Counted from the first letter of the stretch, positions 8,239 through 17,745 are shown. The stretch: 64,000 nucleotides of DNA from Methylomonas sp. EFPC3 (GCF_029643245.1 NZ_CP116398.1:2852001-2916000); one strand, 5' to 3'. Notes: generated by a model from the letters alone, not told the origin. Made by a program: numbers and translations.

Positions 8239-9582
8239 TCAGCCCCGGTTGCCGGCGTTCTTGATTTCCTCCAGCTCGGCCTTCAGGCTTTCGGAATACT
8301 TGGCAAGCGATAAGTATTTCATCTCCAAAGCCTTTTTCTCTGCTTCCAGAATATTGTATTTGGTCTTTAGTTGTTGCAAATAGCGACGCAGCTTTAGCAT
8401 GTCGTCCTGCAGCGACGAAGGCTCGGTGAAGACTTGACTAGTGGCGGCTGACATGGCGGTGTCGCCGGCAATCTCACGGAAATTGCCAGTCTCGATACCG
8501 TCGTCGATCGGAAACGAAGACGGCGATTTCAAATAGCTCGGATCGATCTCGTCAATACCGCCGGCCAAAATCAACGCATTGAATTTGTGCCTCATCAAAA
8601 TAAAAGCCGCCGCCTCGCTCATCCGGCCGTTCTGGCACACCACCACGATCGGATGCTGCCGGTTCAAGGTTTTCAAATGCATTCGCAATGAAAAGAACGG
8701 GATATTGATGCTCAACGGCAAATGCAGCGGCTTATAGTGGTCCGGCTCGCGAACGTCGATCAAATCCGCGCCTTTAGCCACTAATTCCTGAGACTCTCGA
8801 TAATTGATATATTTCAGCGTCGGCTGCTTGATCAAGGTCAAAAACAACTCTTTCGCCAAGCGCAACAGACTGACATCGGTCAGCGCGGTCACCGACACAT
8901 TTCGCGGCTCCCCGGAAATCAGCGAATCTTCGCCGAAAGTATCCTGATCGCTCAGCAGGGCGAGCTTAATATCTTTTGCATTCGGCGCCGGCCTGCGGCT
9001 GACTTGGCAACGCCCCCTCTTGATGATGTAGAAATAATCGCCGACATCGCCCTGCCTGACGATCACGTCCCCGGCGTCGACGCGCAGTTCCTGCATACCG
9101 ATCAAAATCTTCTGCAGGTTTGCCGGCGGCAACGCACGAAACACCGGCGACTTCAATAAAGTCGTCATCCAGTCGTCGTTGTCTTCCACCTCGTCTACCA
9201 CCATAAAACTCTCGTTTTCCTCGAAATTGCCGTCTTGCGCCGATTTCACCATATCGGTATTCAAACGTAAAAACCGAATTCTACTATTAGCGACTGCGTT
9301 CACTTTTCGCGGAATCTGATGCGCCAGCGCAAACCGGGCTGACGGACTGTCGGCGCTGATGGTTTCAATCGTGAGCGCTTCGGTCTGCAAGGTCACGCTG
9401 CCGTCCAGCAAATAGACCAACTCGTTGCGTTCGTCGCCGCGTTGAAATAAAAATTTACCTTCTTCGGCGGATTCGATATTGATTTGGGCGCATATCGCCT
9501 CAAATTTACTGAACGGCAGCGTGGAGAGCGGAATTAACTGCCGGATAATCCGGCCCTCGGCGGAATGGATGTCGACAGCCAC
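8239..9582 (-). CDS. Two cyclic-nucleotide-binding domains fused to a rhodanese domain
   Basis: A 447-aa cytoplasmic protein with no predicted membrane segment. The N-terminal part (about residues 15-110) resembles a cNMP/Crp-type beta-roll. A second, clearer cNMP domain spans about 140-245 (VIVRQGDVGDYFYIIKRGRC ... GEDSLISGEPRN). A rhodanese domain follows (about 260-355), beginning DLIDVREPDHYKPLHLPLSI, with an intact active-site loop CQNGRMS. The last 60 residues form a charged coiled coil. There is no helix-turn-helix. The start is a GTG; no nearby ATG exists. It probably couples ligand sensing to sulfur transfer or to a partner bound by the coiled coil; the ligand and role are unknown. 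Confidence 0.85.
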   Translation of the reverse strand: MAVDIHSAEGRIIRQLIPLSTLPFSKFEAICAQINIESAEEGKFLFQRGDERNELVYLLDGSVTLQTEALTIETISADSPSARFALAHQIPRKVNAVANSRIRFLRLNTDMVKSAQDGNFEENESFMVVDEVEDNDDWMTTLLKSPVFRALPPANLQKILIGMQELRVDAGDVIVRQGDVGDYFYIIKRGRCQVSRRPAPNAKDIKLALLSDQDTFGEDSLISGEPRNVSVTALTDVSLLRLAKELFLTLIKQPTLKYINYRESQELVAKGADLIDVREPDHYKPLHLPLSINIPFFSLRMHLKTLNRQHPIVVVCQNGRMSEAAAFILMRHKFNALILAGGIDEIDPSYLKSPSSFPIDDGIETGNFREIAGDTAMSAATSQVFTEPSSLQDDMLKLRRYLQQLKTKYNILEAEKKALEMKYLSLAKYSESLKAELEEIKNAGNRG

Positions 9583-9730
9583 TAGTCAGGTGCGGATTGA
9601 AGAGTATGGAATCCAACGACGGAACATAACCTATGATAGCCGATTATTAATTAAACTCCGGGAAACAAATTAGGCTCCGGCGTGTCCATGCCGGCAATCC
9701 AACAAACCACAACCCAAAAACATAACCACC

Positions 9731-11071
9731 ATGAGAAAAATCATTCTGCTATTTTTGCTTGGCTTGAGTAGTTGGCAGTCCAACGCCGCATTGCCCTTGC
9801 AGGTGGATGGCACCAACCTGCCGTCACTGGCGCCGATGCTGGAGCAAAGCATGCCGGCCGTGGTCAACATTTCCACCTCCACCAACGTGAGGATGCAGGC
9901 AAACCCGCTGATGAACGACCCCCTCTTCCGCCGGTTCTTCAACATCCCCAACAACCCCAAGCAACAACAGCGCAACAGCCTGGGCTCCGGCGTGATCATC
10001 GACAAAGACCAAGGCTACGTGTTGACCAACAACCACGTGATCGACAAAGCCGACAAGATTAACGTAACCCTGGCCGACGGCCGCCAACTGAACGCTAAAT
10101 TGCTCGGCACCGACCCGGAAGCCGACGTCGCAGTAATCCAAATCCCGGCCGACAACCTGACTGCGTTAAAAGTCGCCGATTCCAGCCAACTGAAAGTCGG
10201 CGATTTCGTCGTCGCGATCGGCAACCCGTTCGGCCTGGGCCAAACCGTCACTTCCGGCATCGTCAGCGCCCTGGGCCGCTCCGGCCTCGGCATCGAAGGT
10301 TACGAAGACTTCATCCAGACCGACGCCTCGATCAATCCCGGCAACTCCGGCGGCGCACTGGTCAACTTGCGCGGCGAATTCGTCGGCATGAACACAGCCA
10401 TCCTGGCGCCGAGCGGCGGTAATGTCGGCATCGGCTTCGCGATTCCGTCCAACATGGCGCTGCGTTTAATGGAGTCTTTGGTGCAGCACGGCGAGGTGCG
10501 CCGCGGCCTGCTCGGCGTCACCACCCAAGATCTGACGCCGGACTTGGTCAAAGCCTTCTCCTTGAAAAGCCAGCATGGCGCCGTGGTGAGCCGAGTCGAA
10601 GCCGGATCGCCGGCCGAAAAAGCCGGGCTGGAACCCGGTGACATCATCGTCGCAATCAACGGCCAGGATGTAAAAGGCGGTAGCACCCAAATCCGTAATG
10701 CGGTCGGCCTGCTGCAAGTCGGCGATACTGCCGAATTGGACATCATGCGCGGCGAAGAACGCAAAACCGTGCAGGCCACGATAGGCAAACCGAAACGGCC
10801 ACAGCTCGAAGGCGCCAAACTGCATCCGATCCTGAGCGGCGCCACGCTCGGCGTCACGCCGAAAGAGCAGGTGGAAGGAGTTCTGATCGAAAAAGTGGAA
10901 CAAAACTCGAAAGCCTGGAAAACCGGCCTGCGCCCCGGCGACGTCATCGTCACCGCCAACCGCTACCGGGTCCGGAACCTGGACGAAATGAAGCAGGTGG
11001 TCAATCCCAACGCGCCGCTGCTGGTCAACCTGCAACGCGGCGGCGAAGCGTTCTTCGTGGTGCTGCAATAG
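9731..11071 (+). CDS. degQ: DegQ/DegP-family periplasmic serine protease
   Basis: A 446-aa HtrA protease. An N-terminal signal peptide (MRKIILLFLLGLSSWQSNAA) is followed by a trypsin-like domain with the triad H102 (TNNHVID), D132 (DPEADVAV) and S207 (GNSGGAL). Two PDZ domains follow (about 250-345 and 355-445). It degrades or refolds damaged periplasmic proteins. The short N-terminal loop region resembles DegQ/DegS-type proteins more than DegP. It is divergent from the cNMP-rhodanese gene and convergent with rep. Confidence 0.95.
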   Translation: MRKIILLFLLGLSSWQSNAALPLQVDGTNLPSLAPMLEQSMPAVVNISTSTNVRMQANPLMNDPLFRRFFNIPNNPKQQQRNSLGSGVIIDKDQGYVLTNNHVIDKADKINVTLADGRQLNAKLLGTDPEADVAVIQIPADNLTALKVADSSQLKVGDFVVAIGNPFGLGQTVTSGIVSALGRSGLGIEGYEDFIQTDASINPGNSGGALVNLRGEFVGMNTAILAPSGGNVGIGFAIPSNMALRLMESLVQHGEVRRGLLGVTTQDLTPDLVKAFSLKSQHGAVVSRVEAGSPAEKAGLEPGDIIVAINGQDVKGGSTQIRNAVGLLQVGDTAELDIMRGEERKTVQATIGKPKRPQLEGAKLHPILSGATLGVTPKEQVEGVLIEKVEQNSKAWKTGLRPGDVIVTANRYRVRNLDEMKQVVNPNAPLLVNLQRGGEAFFVVLQ

Positions 11072-11077
11072 TCGGCG

Positions 11078-13087
11078 TCAGGTCAACATCGACTTCAGCG
11101 CGGCCAGGCTGGCCTTGCCGCGCTGCTTGATCTCCTCCGGGGCCAATTGTTTTTTATTGGCCCACTCCAAATCCTCCTCCGGCAACTCGCCTAAAAACCG
11201 GCTGGGTTCGCATTCCGCCAATTCGCCGTAGCGCTTGCGGTGAGTGCAATAACTGAAGGTCAGAGTTTGTTGGGCGCGGGTGATGCCGACGTAAGCCAGG
11301 CGCCGTTCTTCCTCGATATTGCCGGTTTCGATGCTGTTCTGGTGCGGCAACAGGTTTTCTTCCATGCCGATCAGAAACACGTGCGGAAACTCCAGCCCCT
11401 TGGCGGCGTGCAAGGTCATCAGACTGACCTGGTCGCCGGCCTGTTCCTCCTGGTTGCGGTCCAGGATATCCAGCAGCATCACTTTAGCGATCACATCCGC
11501 CAACGACTGTTCGCGGCCCTCCTCTTTAGTCGCGATGCGCCGCAGCCACTCGATCAATTCGTAGACGTTTTTCAGCTTGCGCTCGGCCGAGGCCGGGGTT
11601 TTGCTGTTCTCGTCCAGCCACTGTGGATAATGAATTTCGTCTATCATTTTTTCGATTTCGGCAAAGGTATCGCCGCGCTCGATCTTCAGCGCCTTATCCC
11701 GCACCCAATCGCAAAACCGGGTCAGACGCAGCACCGATTTTTCCGACAGCCGCTGCTGCAAGCCCAGTTCGGAACAGGCCTGGAACAAGCTGATATGCCG
11801 CTCGTTGGCGTAAGCGCCCAATTTTTCCAAAGTGGTCGGCCCGATCTCCCGCCGCGGCGTGTTGATCACCCGCAAGAACGCCGCGTCGTCTTCGCGGTTG
11901 ACCAACAGGCGTAGATAAGCCAGCACATCTTTGATTTCGGTGAACGAAAAAAACGAGGCGCTGCCGCTGATGAAATACGGCACGTTATTTTCGCGCAGCT
12001 CCTTCTCGAACAAGCGCGACTGGTGGTTGCCGCGGTACAAAATGGCATAGTCGCCGTAGCTGCCGCCGGTCTTGAACCGGTGGTGAACGATCTCGGCGGT
12101 GATTTGCTTGGCCTCGGCCAGATCGTTTTTATGGCTCAACACCCGCAACGGCTCGCCGTAGCCGAGTTCGCTCCACAATTTTTTCTCGAAGGTATGCGGA
12201 TTGTTGGCGATCAATTGGTTGGCCACCTTCAAAATCCGCCCGGCCGAGCGGTAGTTCTGCTCCAGCTTGATCACCTGCAACCGGCTGTAATCCTTTTGCA
12301 ACTGACTCAGATTCTCGGGCTGGGCGCCGCGCCAGGCATAAATCGACTGGTCGTCGTCGCCGACCACTGTAAACCGGCCCAAGGACCCGGCCAGCGCCCG
12401 CACCAACTGGTACTGGGTGATATTGGTATCCTGATACTCATCGACCAGCAAATAGCGAATCCGATGCTGCCACTTTTCCAGAACATCCGGATGCCGTTGA
12501 AACAATTCCACCGGCAGGCCGATCAGGTCGTCGAAATCCACCGCGTTATAGGCCTTCAAACTGCGGTTGAACTGATGATACAAGCGCGCCGCCGCGGCGG
12601 TTTCTGTGTCGTCGGCCCGGCTCAAGGCCTGCTCCGGACTGACGAATGCGTTTTTCCACTGCCCTATCTTATGGTTGTAACTCTCGACGGCGTCGATGTC
12701 GCAACCGTCGGCACCATGGCCGATCAACTGTTTCAGCAGACTCAATTTGTCCTGCTCGTCGAACAAGGTGATCGCAGCCTTGTACCCCAGCGCCTTGTGT
12801 TCCTTACGCAGAATTTCCAAACCCAGGGAATGAAACGTCGACACCCGCAGGCCGCGGCTTTGCTTGTCGTCGATCAAACGGCCGACCCGACTTTTCATCT
12901 CCCGCGCGGCCTTGTTGGTAAAGGTGACGGCGGCGATATGCCGCGCCGCGGTGCCTTGTTGCACCAGGTACGCAATCTTTTCGGTAATTACCCGGGTCTT
13001 GCCGCTGCCGGCACCGGCCAGCACCAGCAAAGGACGATCCACGGTTTTGACCGCGGCGAGTTGTTGCGGATTGAGTTTGGGAGCCAT
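11078..13087 (-). CDS. rep: ATP-dependent DNA helicase Rep
   Basis: A 669-aa superfamily 1A 3'-5' helicase of Rep type, close in length to E. coli Rep (673). Visible motifs are motif I LAGAGSGKT, motif II LLVDEYQDTN, motif III VGDDDQSIYAWRGAQPEN, motif IV/Va region LMTLHAAKGLEFPHVFLIGM and motif VI YVGITRAQQTLTFSY. It restarts stalled replication forks and clears proteins ahead of them. The ATG follows directly after the stop of a possible 30-codon ORF (TAA-ATG). Confidence 0.95.
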   Translation of the reverse strand: MAPKLNPQQLAAVKTVDRPLLVLAGAGSGKTRVITEKIAYLVQQGTAARHIAAVTFTNKAAREMKSRVGRLIDDKQSRGLRVSTFHSLGLEILRKEHKALGYKAAITLFDEQDKLSLLKQLIGHGADGCDIDAVESYNHKIGQWKNAFVSPEQALSRADDTETAAAARLYHQFNRSLKAYNAVDFDDLIGLPVELFQRHPDVLEKWQHRIRYLLVDEYQDTNITQYQLVRALAGSLGRFTVVGDDDQSIYAWRGAQPENLSQLQKDYSRLQVIKLEQNYRSAGRILKVANQLIANNPHTFEKKLWSELGYGEPLRVLSHKNDLAEAKQITAEIVHHRFKTGGSYGDYAILYRGNHQSRLFEKELRENNVPYFISGSASFFSFTEIKDVLAYLRLLVNREDDAAFLRVINTPRREIGPTTLEKLGAYANERHISLFQACSELGLQQRLSEKSVLRLTRFCDWVRDKALKIERGDTFAEIEKMIDEIHYPQWLDENSKTPASAERKLKNVYELIEWLRRIATKEEGREQSLADVIAKVMLLDILDRNQEEQAGDQVSLMTLHAAKGLEFPHVFLIGMEENLLPHQNSIETGNIEEERRLAYVGITRAQQTLTFSYCTHRKRYGELAECEPSRFLGELPEEDLEWANKKQLAPEEIKQRGKASLAALKSMLT

Positions 13088-13180
13088 TTATGAATGATCG
13101 AACGAGCTGGTCACGCCTTTGCCGCCCTTGTTATGGAAGCAGACGTACTTCATCGTGGGCCACACGCTGTGGCAGGGCAT
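13088..13180 (-). CDS. Possible 30-aa ORF upstream of rep
   Basis: A short frame starting MPCHSVWPTMKYVCFHNK and ending with TAA directly against the rep ATG. An inner ATG at 13153 would give a 21-aa peptide. It has two cysteines, a GGKG stretch and no membrane segment. The AGGA before the first ATG is too close for an ideal ribosome-binding site. It could be a leader for rep or chance. The rest of the gap to sodB (13181-13346) shows no other gene. Confidence 0.3.
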   Translation of the reverse strand: MPCHSVWPTMKYVCFHNKGGKGVTSSFDHS

Positions 13181-13346
13181 TTCCTGAACGGTACAGGCTA
13201 TTTTAGCCCGTCGGCAAAACCTGGTTTGCAAAAGAATGGCGCCGAGTAAGAAGGCAGGGGATTAGACTCTGCCGTTCCGTAGTGCTTTTCAGCCAAAAAC
13301 GGCGCGGGCGGGCCTGTGAGGACGCCGGTCCGCGCCGGGTTAGAAC

Positions 13347-13928
13347 TTAAGCTTCGTAATTGGCGCTGGCGAATTCCCAATTAACCAAAGCCCAGAATGC
13401 TTCCAGGTACTTCGGGCGCAGGTTACGGAAATCGATGTAATAGGCGTGCTCCCAAACGTCGCAGGTCAAGATCGGAGTCTTGCCGTCGGTCAATGGGCAA
13501 CCGGCGTTGCTAGTGCTGACCAGTTCCAGGCCGCCCTTGTCGTTTTTCACCAGCCATGCCCAGCCGGAACCGAACGTGGTGACGGCGCACTTGGTGAATT
13601 CTTCTTTGAATTTTTCGAACGAACCGAAGGTTCTCTCGATCGCGTTGGCCAAGCCGCCGGTCGGTTCGCCGCCGCCGTTGGGAGACAGGCTATTCCAATA
13701 GAATGTATGGTTCCAGACTTGGGCTGCGTTGTTGAACACGCCACCGGACGATTTTTTGACGATTTCTTCCAGAGACAAACCTTCGAACTCGGTACCCGGA
13801 ACCAGATTGTTCAGGTTGGTCACATAGGTTTGGTGGTGTTTGCCGTAGTGGTATTCGATGGTTTCGGCGGAAATGTGCGGCGCCAAAGCGTCTTTGGCAT
13901 ACGGTAATGCAGGTAATTCAAAACTCAT
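13347..13928 (-). CDS. sodB: Iron superoxide dismutase
   Basis: A 193-aa Fe-type superoxide dismutase that removes superoxide in the cytoplasm. Metal ligands are visible: H27 (IEYHYGKHH), the His in NHTFYWNSL, and the Asp/His of the [10 protein letters not shown] signature. The [10 protein letters not shown] context and length fit the Fe enzyme. The ribosome-binding site GGAGAA lies 8 bases upstream. A TATAAT -10 box lies about 75 bp upstream of the start. Confidence 0.97.
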   Translation of the reverse strand: MSFELPALPYAKDALAPHISAETIEYHYGKHHQTYVTNLNNLVPGTEFEGLSLEEIVKKSSGGVFNNAAQVWNHTFYWNSLSPNGGGEPTGGLANAIERTFGSFEKFKEEFTKCAVTTFGSGWAWLVKNDKGGLELVSTSNAGCPLTDGKTPILTCDVWEHAYYIDFRNLRPKYLEAFWALVNWEFASANYEA

Positions 13929-13999
13929 CTTTAATTCTCCAGATTGATTGAACAGCAGCAGTGACTAGGTGCGGACCGGGTCCAACCTAATTACCTAGC

Positions 14000-14005
14000 A
14001 TTATA
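14000..14005 (-). promoter_or_regulatory. -10 box of sodB
   Basis: A perfect TATAAT on the minus strand in an AT-rich block upstream of sodB. The -35 is not clear. A GAATAATTC palindrome lies just upstream (14011-14019) and could be a regulator site. Confidence 0.45.
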
Positions 14006-14166
14006 ATAAAGAATTATTCTGGTTTTAAAAAGCACATTTAATTCAATAGCTTAGTATTTTTAGAACAGATCGTAGGGCCGCGCTGGGCGTTGCCGCAACC
14101 AGAACCTTTAAAAACCCTAGCAAATCAAAGTGTTATAAAATAGCACCCGGCAGTACCCGCCACGCA

Positions 14167-16161
14167 TTAGTTGATCATCACCACGCCGCCTTTCAATGTC
14201 AGCATGCCGTCGCCGCTGACGGTAGTCTGCAAACCCTTCAGCTCAGCCTGAGTGTCGGCTTGGATTTTGACCATCATGCCTTTAATCGTCACACCGCTCT
14301 GGTCGATCTTGATGCTGTTGGAGCCTACTTTCAGTTCTATGGATTGCGCCGCTTCTTCCGAAATGGCGCCGGCATCGAGCTTAACCGTCAAATTGCCCGA
14401 TCCCAACTTGACGCTACGGTTGCCGGAACTGACGGTCAATTCGTCGTTGCCTTGCTGAATCTCGACGGTGCGGTTACCGGTCTTGACCGTCAATTTATCG
14501 TTACCCTGATCCAGGGTCACGGTGCGGTGGTTATAGATATCTATGGTTTGATCGCCGGCATCTTTTTTATCGAACCCGATTTTCTGCACGTCGTTGTTCT
14601 CGACGATACGGGTAAAGTTTTTTTCCGCGTGCAGATAGATTTCCTCTTCACCATACTTGTCCTCGAACCGGAGTTCATTAAAGTTTCCGGTGCCGCCTTG
14701 AGGCGTGCTGCGAGTCTTGATACCACTTTGGGTTTTATTGGCATCCAGCGTGTACGGCGGCATATTGACGCTGTTGTAAACTCGGCCGGTTATGATCGGA
14801 TTGTCCGGATTGCCTTCCAGAAAATCGACCACAACCTCCTGGCCGACTCGGGGTATGAACATGCTGCCCCAGTTCTTGCCGGCCCAAATCTGCGCGACCC
14901 GCACCCAACAGGAGCTATTCTCGTTTTTGGTGCCGAGCCGGTCCCAATGGAACTGGACTTTAACCCGGCCGTATTGGTCGGTCAGGATTTCGTCGCCCTG
15001 TCCGCCAACCACGACGGCGGTTTGCACGCCTTGAACCACCGGAACCCGTGTCAAACGGGGCGGGCGGTAAACATAAGACGTATTGATCACCGAATAGGTA
15101 CACAGGTACTCTTCCTCGCCGCCGGCACCGGAGTCGAAACCGTTATTGCGAATGCTGATGTCGGTAGACAACACCATGTACTGGCTATTCTGGTCGGCGC
15201 GGGGATATTCGGCCAAGCTGAACGTCAGACCGGTTGCCAGCCCTCTTACATTACCGCCGGCAAAGATCTGCTCGTGCTCGGAACGGGCCTGTTCCATCCG
15301 TAACCTGGCGTAGCGCTCGCCTTCCGTAGAGGTTTTATATTCGCCCGGATAATCGTAAATTTCCTTCCCGGATTCCGCATGTTCGCCATCAATCAACGAC
15401 GCCACCTTCAAATCGGCAGTGGCGGCTTCGAAATCGTATTCGTTCAAGCGGTAACCGCCGCTTTGAATTTGCCGACTGAAAGTCCAATCGAAAATATGTT
15501 CTTCATCGCGCACGCCCTGATTGTCGGGCGGGTAATACTTGACCGTGGCATTGCCGGCAAGCGCCTGGTGCGCCTGCATGTTGTCGCACAATACCATGGT
15601 GTGGCTGCCGTTCTCGTGTTTAAAGTAGTAATAGATACCCTCCTCCTCCATCAAACGGCTGACCAAATTGAAATCCGTCTCCCGATATTGCACGCAGAAC
15701 TCACGCTCCGGGTAGGTTTCGTTCAGATTCAAGGTCGGCACGATGCCGTATTCGCCAAGTATGCTCTTGACGATCTCGGACGCGGTGGTCGGCGCGGCTT
15801 GGTTGCCTTCGCCGACAGAAGGCGACAAAACCCGGCAATTGCTCGCCCTGGTCATCAACCAGGCTTTGGGGTGCAACCAGACCCGGTAGTTGTACAAGTC
15901 GCCCAGCATGCCGAGTTGATTGACCCGAGTGACGATACCGTTAAACCAGCGACTACCGCTGTTCTCCAATGCCAGTTGGACCGTCAAACCGGTACCCAAT
16001 AAAGCTTTCAAATCGAGGGTACCGCTTTCGCTCAACAGTTCCAATTCGTATTCGAACAAGCGGCTGACGGTTTCGTTACCGGTCATCCGATAAAGTGCGA
16101 AAACACCATCGCCCAGCGCCGTGGTCACCTTGGCTACACGTTGATCTTGAGAGAGGGACAT
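14167..16161 (-). CDS. vgrG: T6SS spike protein VgrG (TssI)
   Basis: A 664-aa VgrG, the trimeric spike at the tip of the T6SS tube. The N-terminal gp27-like part (to about residue 380) is followed by the gp5 OB-fold and the conserved segment VRVAQIWAGKNWGSMFIPRV with GQEVVVDFLEGNPDNPIITG. A C-terminal beta-helix of repeated G(N)xTVxxGN units (about 535-600) ends at MLTLKGGVVMIN. There is no extra effector domain after the needle, so its cargo must be separate. It is the last gene of the cluster, 44 bp after the PAAR gene. A gap of about 240 bp without recognised genes separates it from sodB. Confidence 0.96.
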   Translation of the reverse strand: MSLSQDQRVAKVTTALGDGVFALYRMTGNETVSRLFEYELELLSESGTLDLKALLGTGLTVQLALENSGSRWFNGIVTRVNQLGMLGDLYNYRVWLHPKAWLMTRASNCRVLSPSVGEGNQAAPTTASEIVKSILGEYGIVPTLNLNETYPEREFCVQYRETDFNLVSRLMEEEGIYYYFKHENGSHTMVLCDNMQAHQALAGNATVKYYPPDNQGVRDEEHIFDWTFSRQIQSGGYRLNEYDFEAATADLKVASLIDGEHAESGKEIYDYPGEYKTSTEGERYARLRMEQARSEHEQIFAGGNVRGLATGLTFSLAEYPRADQNSQYMVLSTDISIRNNGFDSGAGGEEEYLCTYSVINTSYVYRPPRLTRVPVVQGVQTAVVVGGQGDEILTDQYGRVKVQFHWDRLGTKNENSSCWVRVAQIWAGKNWGSMFIPRVGQEVVVDFLEGNPDNPIITGRVYNSVNMPPYTLDANKTQSGIKTRSTPQGGTGNFNELRFEDKYGEEEIYLHAEKNFTRIVENNDVQKIGFDKKDAGDQTIDIYNHRTVTLDQGNDKLTVKTGNRTVEIQQGNDELTVSSGNRSVKLGSGNLTVKLDAGAISEEAAQSIELKVGSNSIKIDQSGVTIKGMMVKIQADTQAELKGLQTTVSGDGMLTLKGGVVMIN

Positions 16162-16205
16162 GTCGAAATCCTAAATGAAACTGTTGAAGAACCGAGCCCG
16201 GCGAG

Positions 16206-16496
16206 TTACCCGATCAATACGGTCGGGTAACCGACGACAATGGTGCCGCCGTGGGCGCAAGTGTCGCCCATACGGGCGGCCGGCATATTGCCAATCAATA
16301 CTGTCGTGGAACCCATCGCAATGGTATCGGGAGGTCCGACGCAAACCGCCATATCTGTAGCACGGGCAGCGGGCATATTACCGATTAAAACGGTGGGGGC
16401 GCCGGGGCCGGAAATCGGCCCGCCCACATGGGGTACCGGTCCGGTGAACATTGGGCAAACATGCATATCGGTCAAGCGTGCGGCGGGCTGTCCCAT
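16206..16496 (-). CDS. PAAR-repeat spike-tip protein
   Basis: A 96-aa PAAR protein that caps the VgrG trimer with a sharp cone. It starts MGQPAARLTD and contains two PAAR-type repeats with TVLIGNMPAARATD and TVLIGNMPAARMGD. His/Cys residues (MHVCP, DTCAHGG) are suited to the tip metal site. There is no fused effector. It sits between the T6SS-associated gene and vgrG, the standard place for a VgrG-loading module. Confidence 0.94.
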   Translation of the reverse strand: MGQPAARLTDMHVCPMFTGPVPHVGGPISGPGAPTVLIGNMPAARATDMAVCVGPPDTIAMGSTTVLIGNMPAARMGDTCAHGGTIVVGYPTVLIG

Positions 16497-16508
16497 ATCG
16501 TCCCTCCG

Positions 16509-17102
16509 TCAAGCCGCTTGCCAGACCCGGCCGTTACCGCCGTTGGCGATATCGATACCTTGCTCCAGAAAGAACTGGTATTTGTCCTGGGATTTGTCCG
16601 GCTGCGTCAGCACCGCGGCCAGCATCACGGCCCCGGCCACAGCCTTACCGGTCAAATTGTCGGCCGGTGGCACGGCCGGCACGTTTTCCGGCGCCATACT
16701 GCCTTCACTCCAGAACGCCGCCATTGCCGCCCAAGCAGCCGGGTTTTCGAACGACGCATCGTGGGCTGCGCTGTTCGCCAATCTGCGATTGGGTTCGGTC
16801 GGCTTGAACACCCATAACTCGGCAGCCTCCAAGGCTTTCACCACTTCCGGCTTGGTATCCGGTCCGACCACGCTGCGGGCGCTGATGCAGGCCCACCAGG
16901 TTGCTTCCCGCTTGGGCAAGGCTCTTGCCAGAAACCGAACGGCATCGGGGAACAGTTTGAGTTCGATCAAGTTGCGCAAAAATGCCGCCGGTGCCAAGTC
17001 CTCGGCCAAACAACGTAACGCATCTGGCTCCAACTGAATATCCCGGCAAATTTGCGCCGCCGTGGGCATCGTCACTTTGCGTAAACTTACCGCAGTTGTC
17101 AT
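16509..17102 (-). CDS. T6SS-associated protein, probably DUF6931 family
   Basis: A 197-aa, mostly alpha-helical, Ala-rich soluble protein. It carries ALPKREATWWACISAR and a later AAFWSEGSMAPENVP segment, which resemble DUF6931 proteins found beside PAAR and vgrG genes; this assignment is from memory and tentative. The start at 17102 (MTTAVSLRKV) has a GGGAG ribosome-binding site five bases before it; an upstream ATG at 17120 is less likely. It lies 12 bp before the PAAR gene and may help load the spike or an effector. The function is unknown. Confidence 0.75.
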   Translation of the reverse strand: MTTAVSLRKVTMPTAAQICRDIQLEPDALRCLAEDLAPAAFLRNLIELKLFPDAVRFLARALPKREATWWACISARSVVGPDTKPEVVKALEAAELWVFKPTEPNRRLANSAAHDASFENPAAWAAMAAFWSEGSMAPENVPAVPPADNLTGKAVAGAVMLAAVLTQPDKSQDKYQFFLEQGIDIANGGNGRVWQAA

Positions 17103-17207
17103 GCTGTCTCCCATCTTCAACGAGTCTGAGTTCGGATTGTCCTGACCGTGATTATGCGTATCACAGGTAAAAATATTAACCGTTGAACGCCAAGTTAGCT
17201 ACCCGGT

Positions 17208-17745
17208 TTAAAGCGCTTCGAACGGGTTTATGTTGGCCCAATCCGTTTGCAATACCGCCTGCCAACAATTACCCTTACCGTGCGCACCGCCGCCGGTGGC
17301 ATCAGCCATCGCCGAAACGTTAAAGTTAACGGTGGCGGCTGGTACGCGTTCCCAAACGCCAACCACTTGTGCCAAACCGCCACCTAACAAATGCCCACTG
17401 ACCGATATTCGTCTGCCAGTAGCATTTTTTGGCGGCCTTCAACATTTGCCGCGCCGACGAGCAATTGTTGGACAACATGCGCAAGCCGATTTTCAGATGG
17501 GCTCCCAAATCCGAGATTAGTTTCCACTTTTGTCCCGGATTCGTACCACAATAACCGATCACGACATCCGAACTGTTGCACCGAATACCACCTTGAAAGC
17601 CCTCACCCAACCAAGTACTGGACTCCTATTTTTGCACCAGCCAATCGTCGACCATATGCGGCGGTAACCGTTAGGGCCTGTAAAGATGCTGGAATTGCGC
17701 TTTCTGAGTAGCCCAGACAGGTGGCGACTTCACTATCCCCCAGTT
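17208..17745 (-). pseudogene. Eroded gene in three frames (unknown family)
   Basis: Reading the minus strand, protein-like sequence runs through several frames. One frame gives VATCLGYSESAIPASLQAL. The next gives VVIGYCGTNPGQKWKLISDL. The last gives LLGGGLAQVVGVWERVPAAT through to NINPFEAL and a stop. Removing one base near 17606-17608 and one near 17394-17397 joins these into a continuous frame of about 165 codons; a further shift in the C5 run at 17737-17741 may extend it. The breaks fall next to short homopolymers, so they could be real decay or sequencing errors. I do not recognise the family. The position between T6SS genes suggests a former effector, chaperone or immunity gene. Confidence 0.5.

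Noticed and set aside
12023..13093. 356-codon frame on the plus strand opposite rep
   Set aside because: It is antisense to a complete Rep helicase with all motifs, and the product looks like random GC-rich sequence.
14260..15303. 347-codon frame on the plus strand opposite vgrG
   Set aside because: It is an antisense shadow of vgrG. No ribosome-binding site or known domain.
16240..17037. 265-codon plus-strand frame over the PAAR gene
   Set aside because: It runs antisense through PAAR and the T6SS-associated gene. The PAAR repeats on the other strand explain its apparent regularity.
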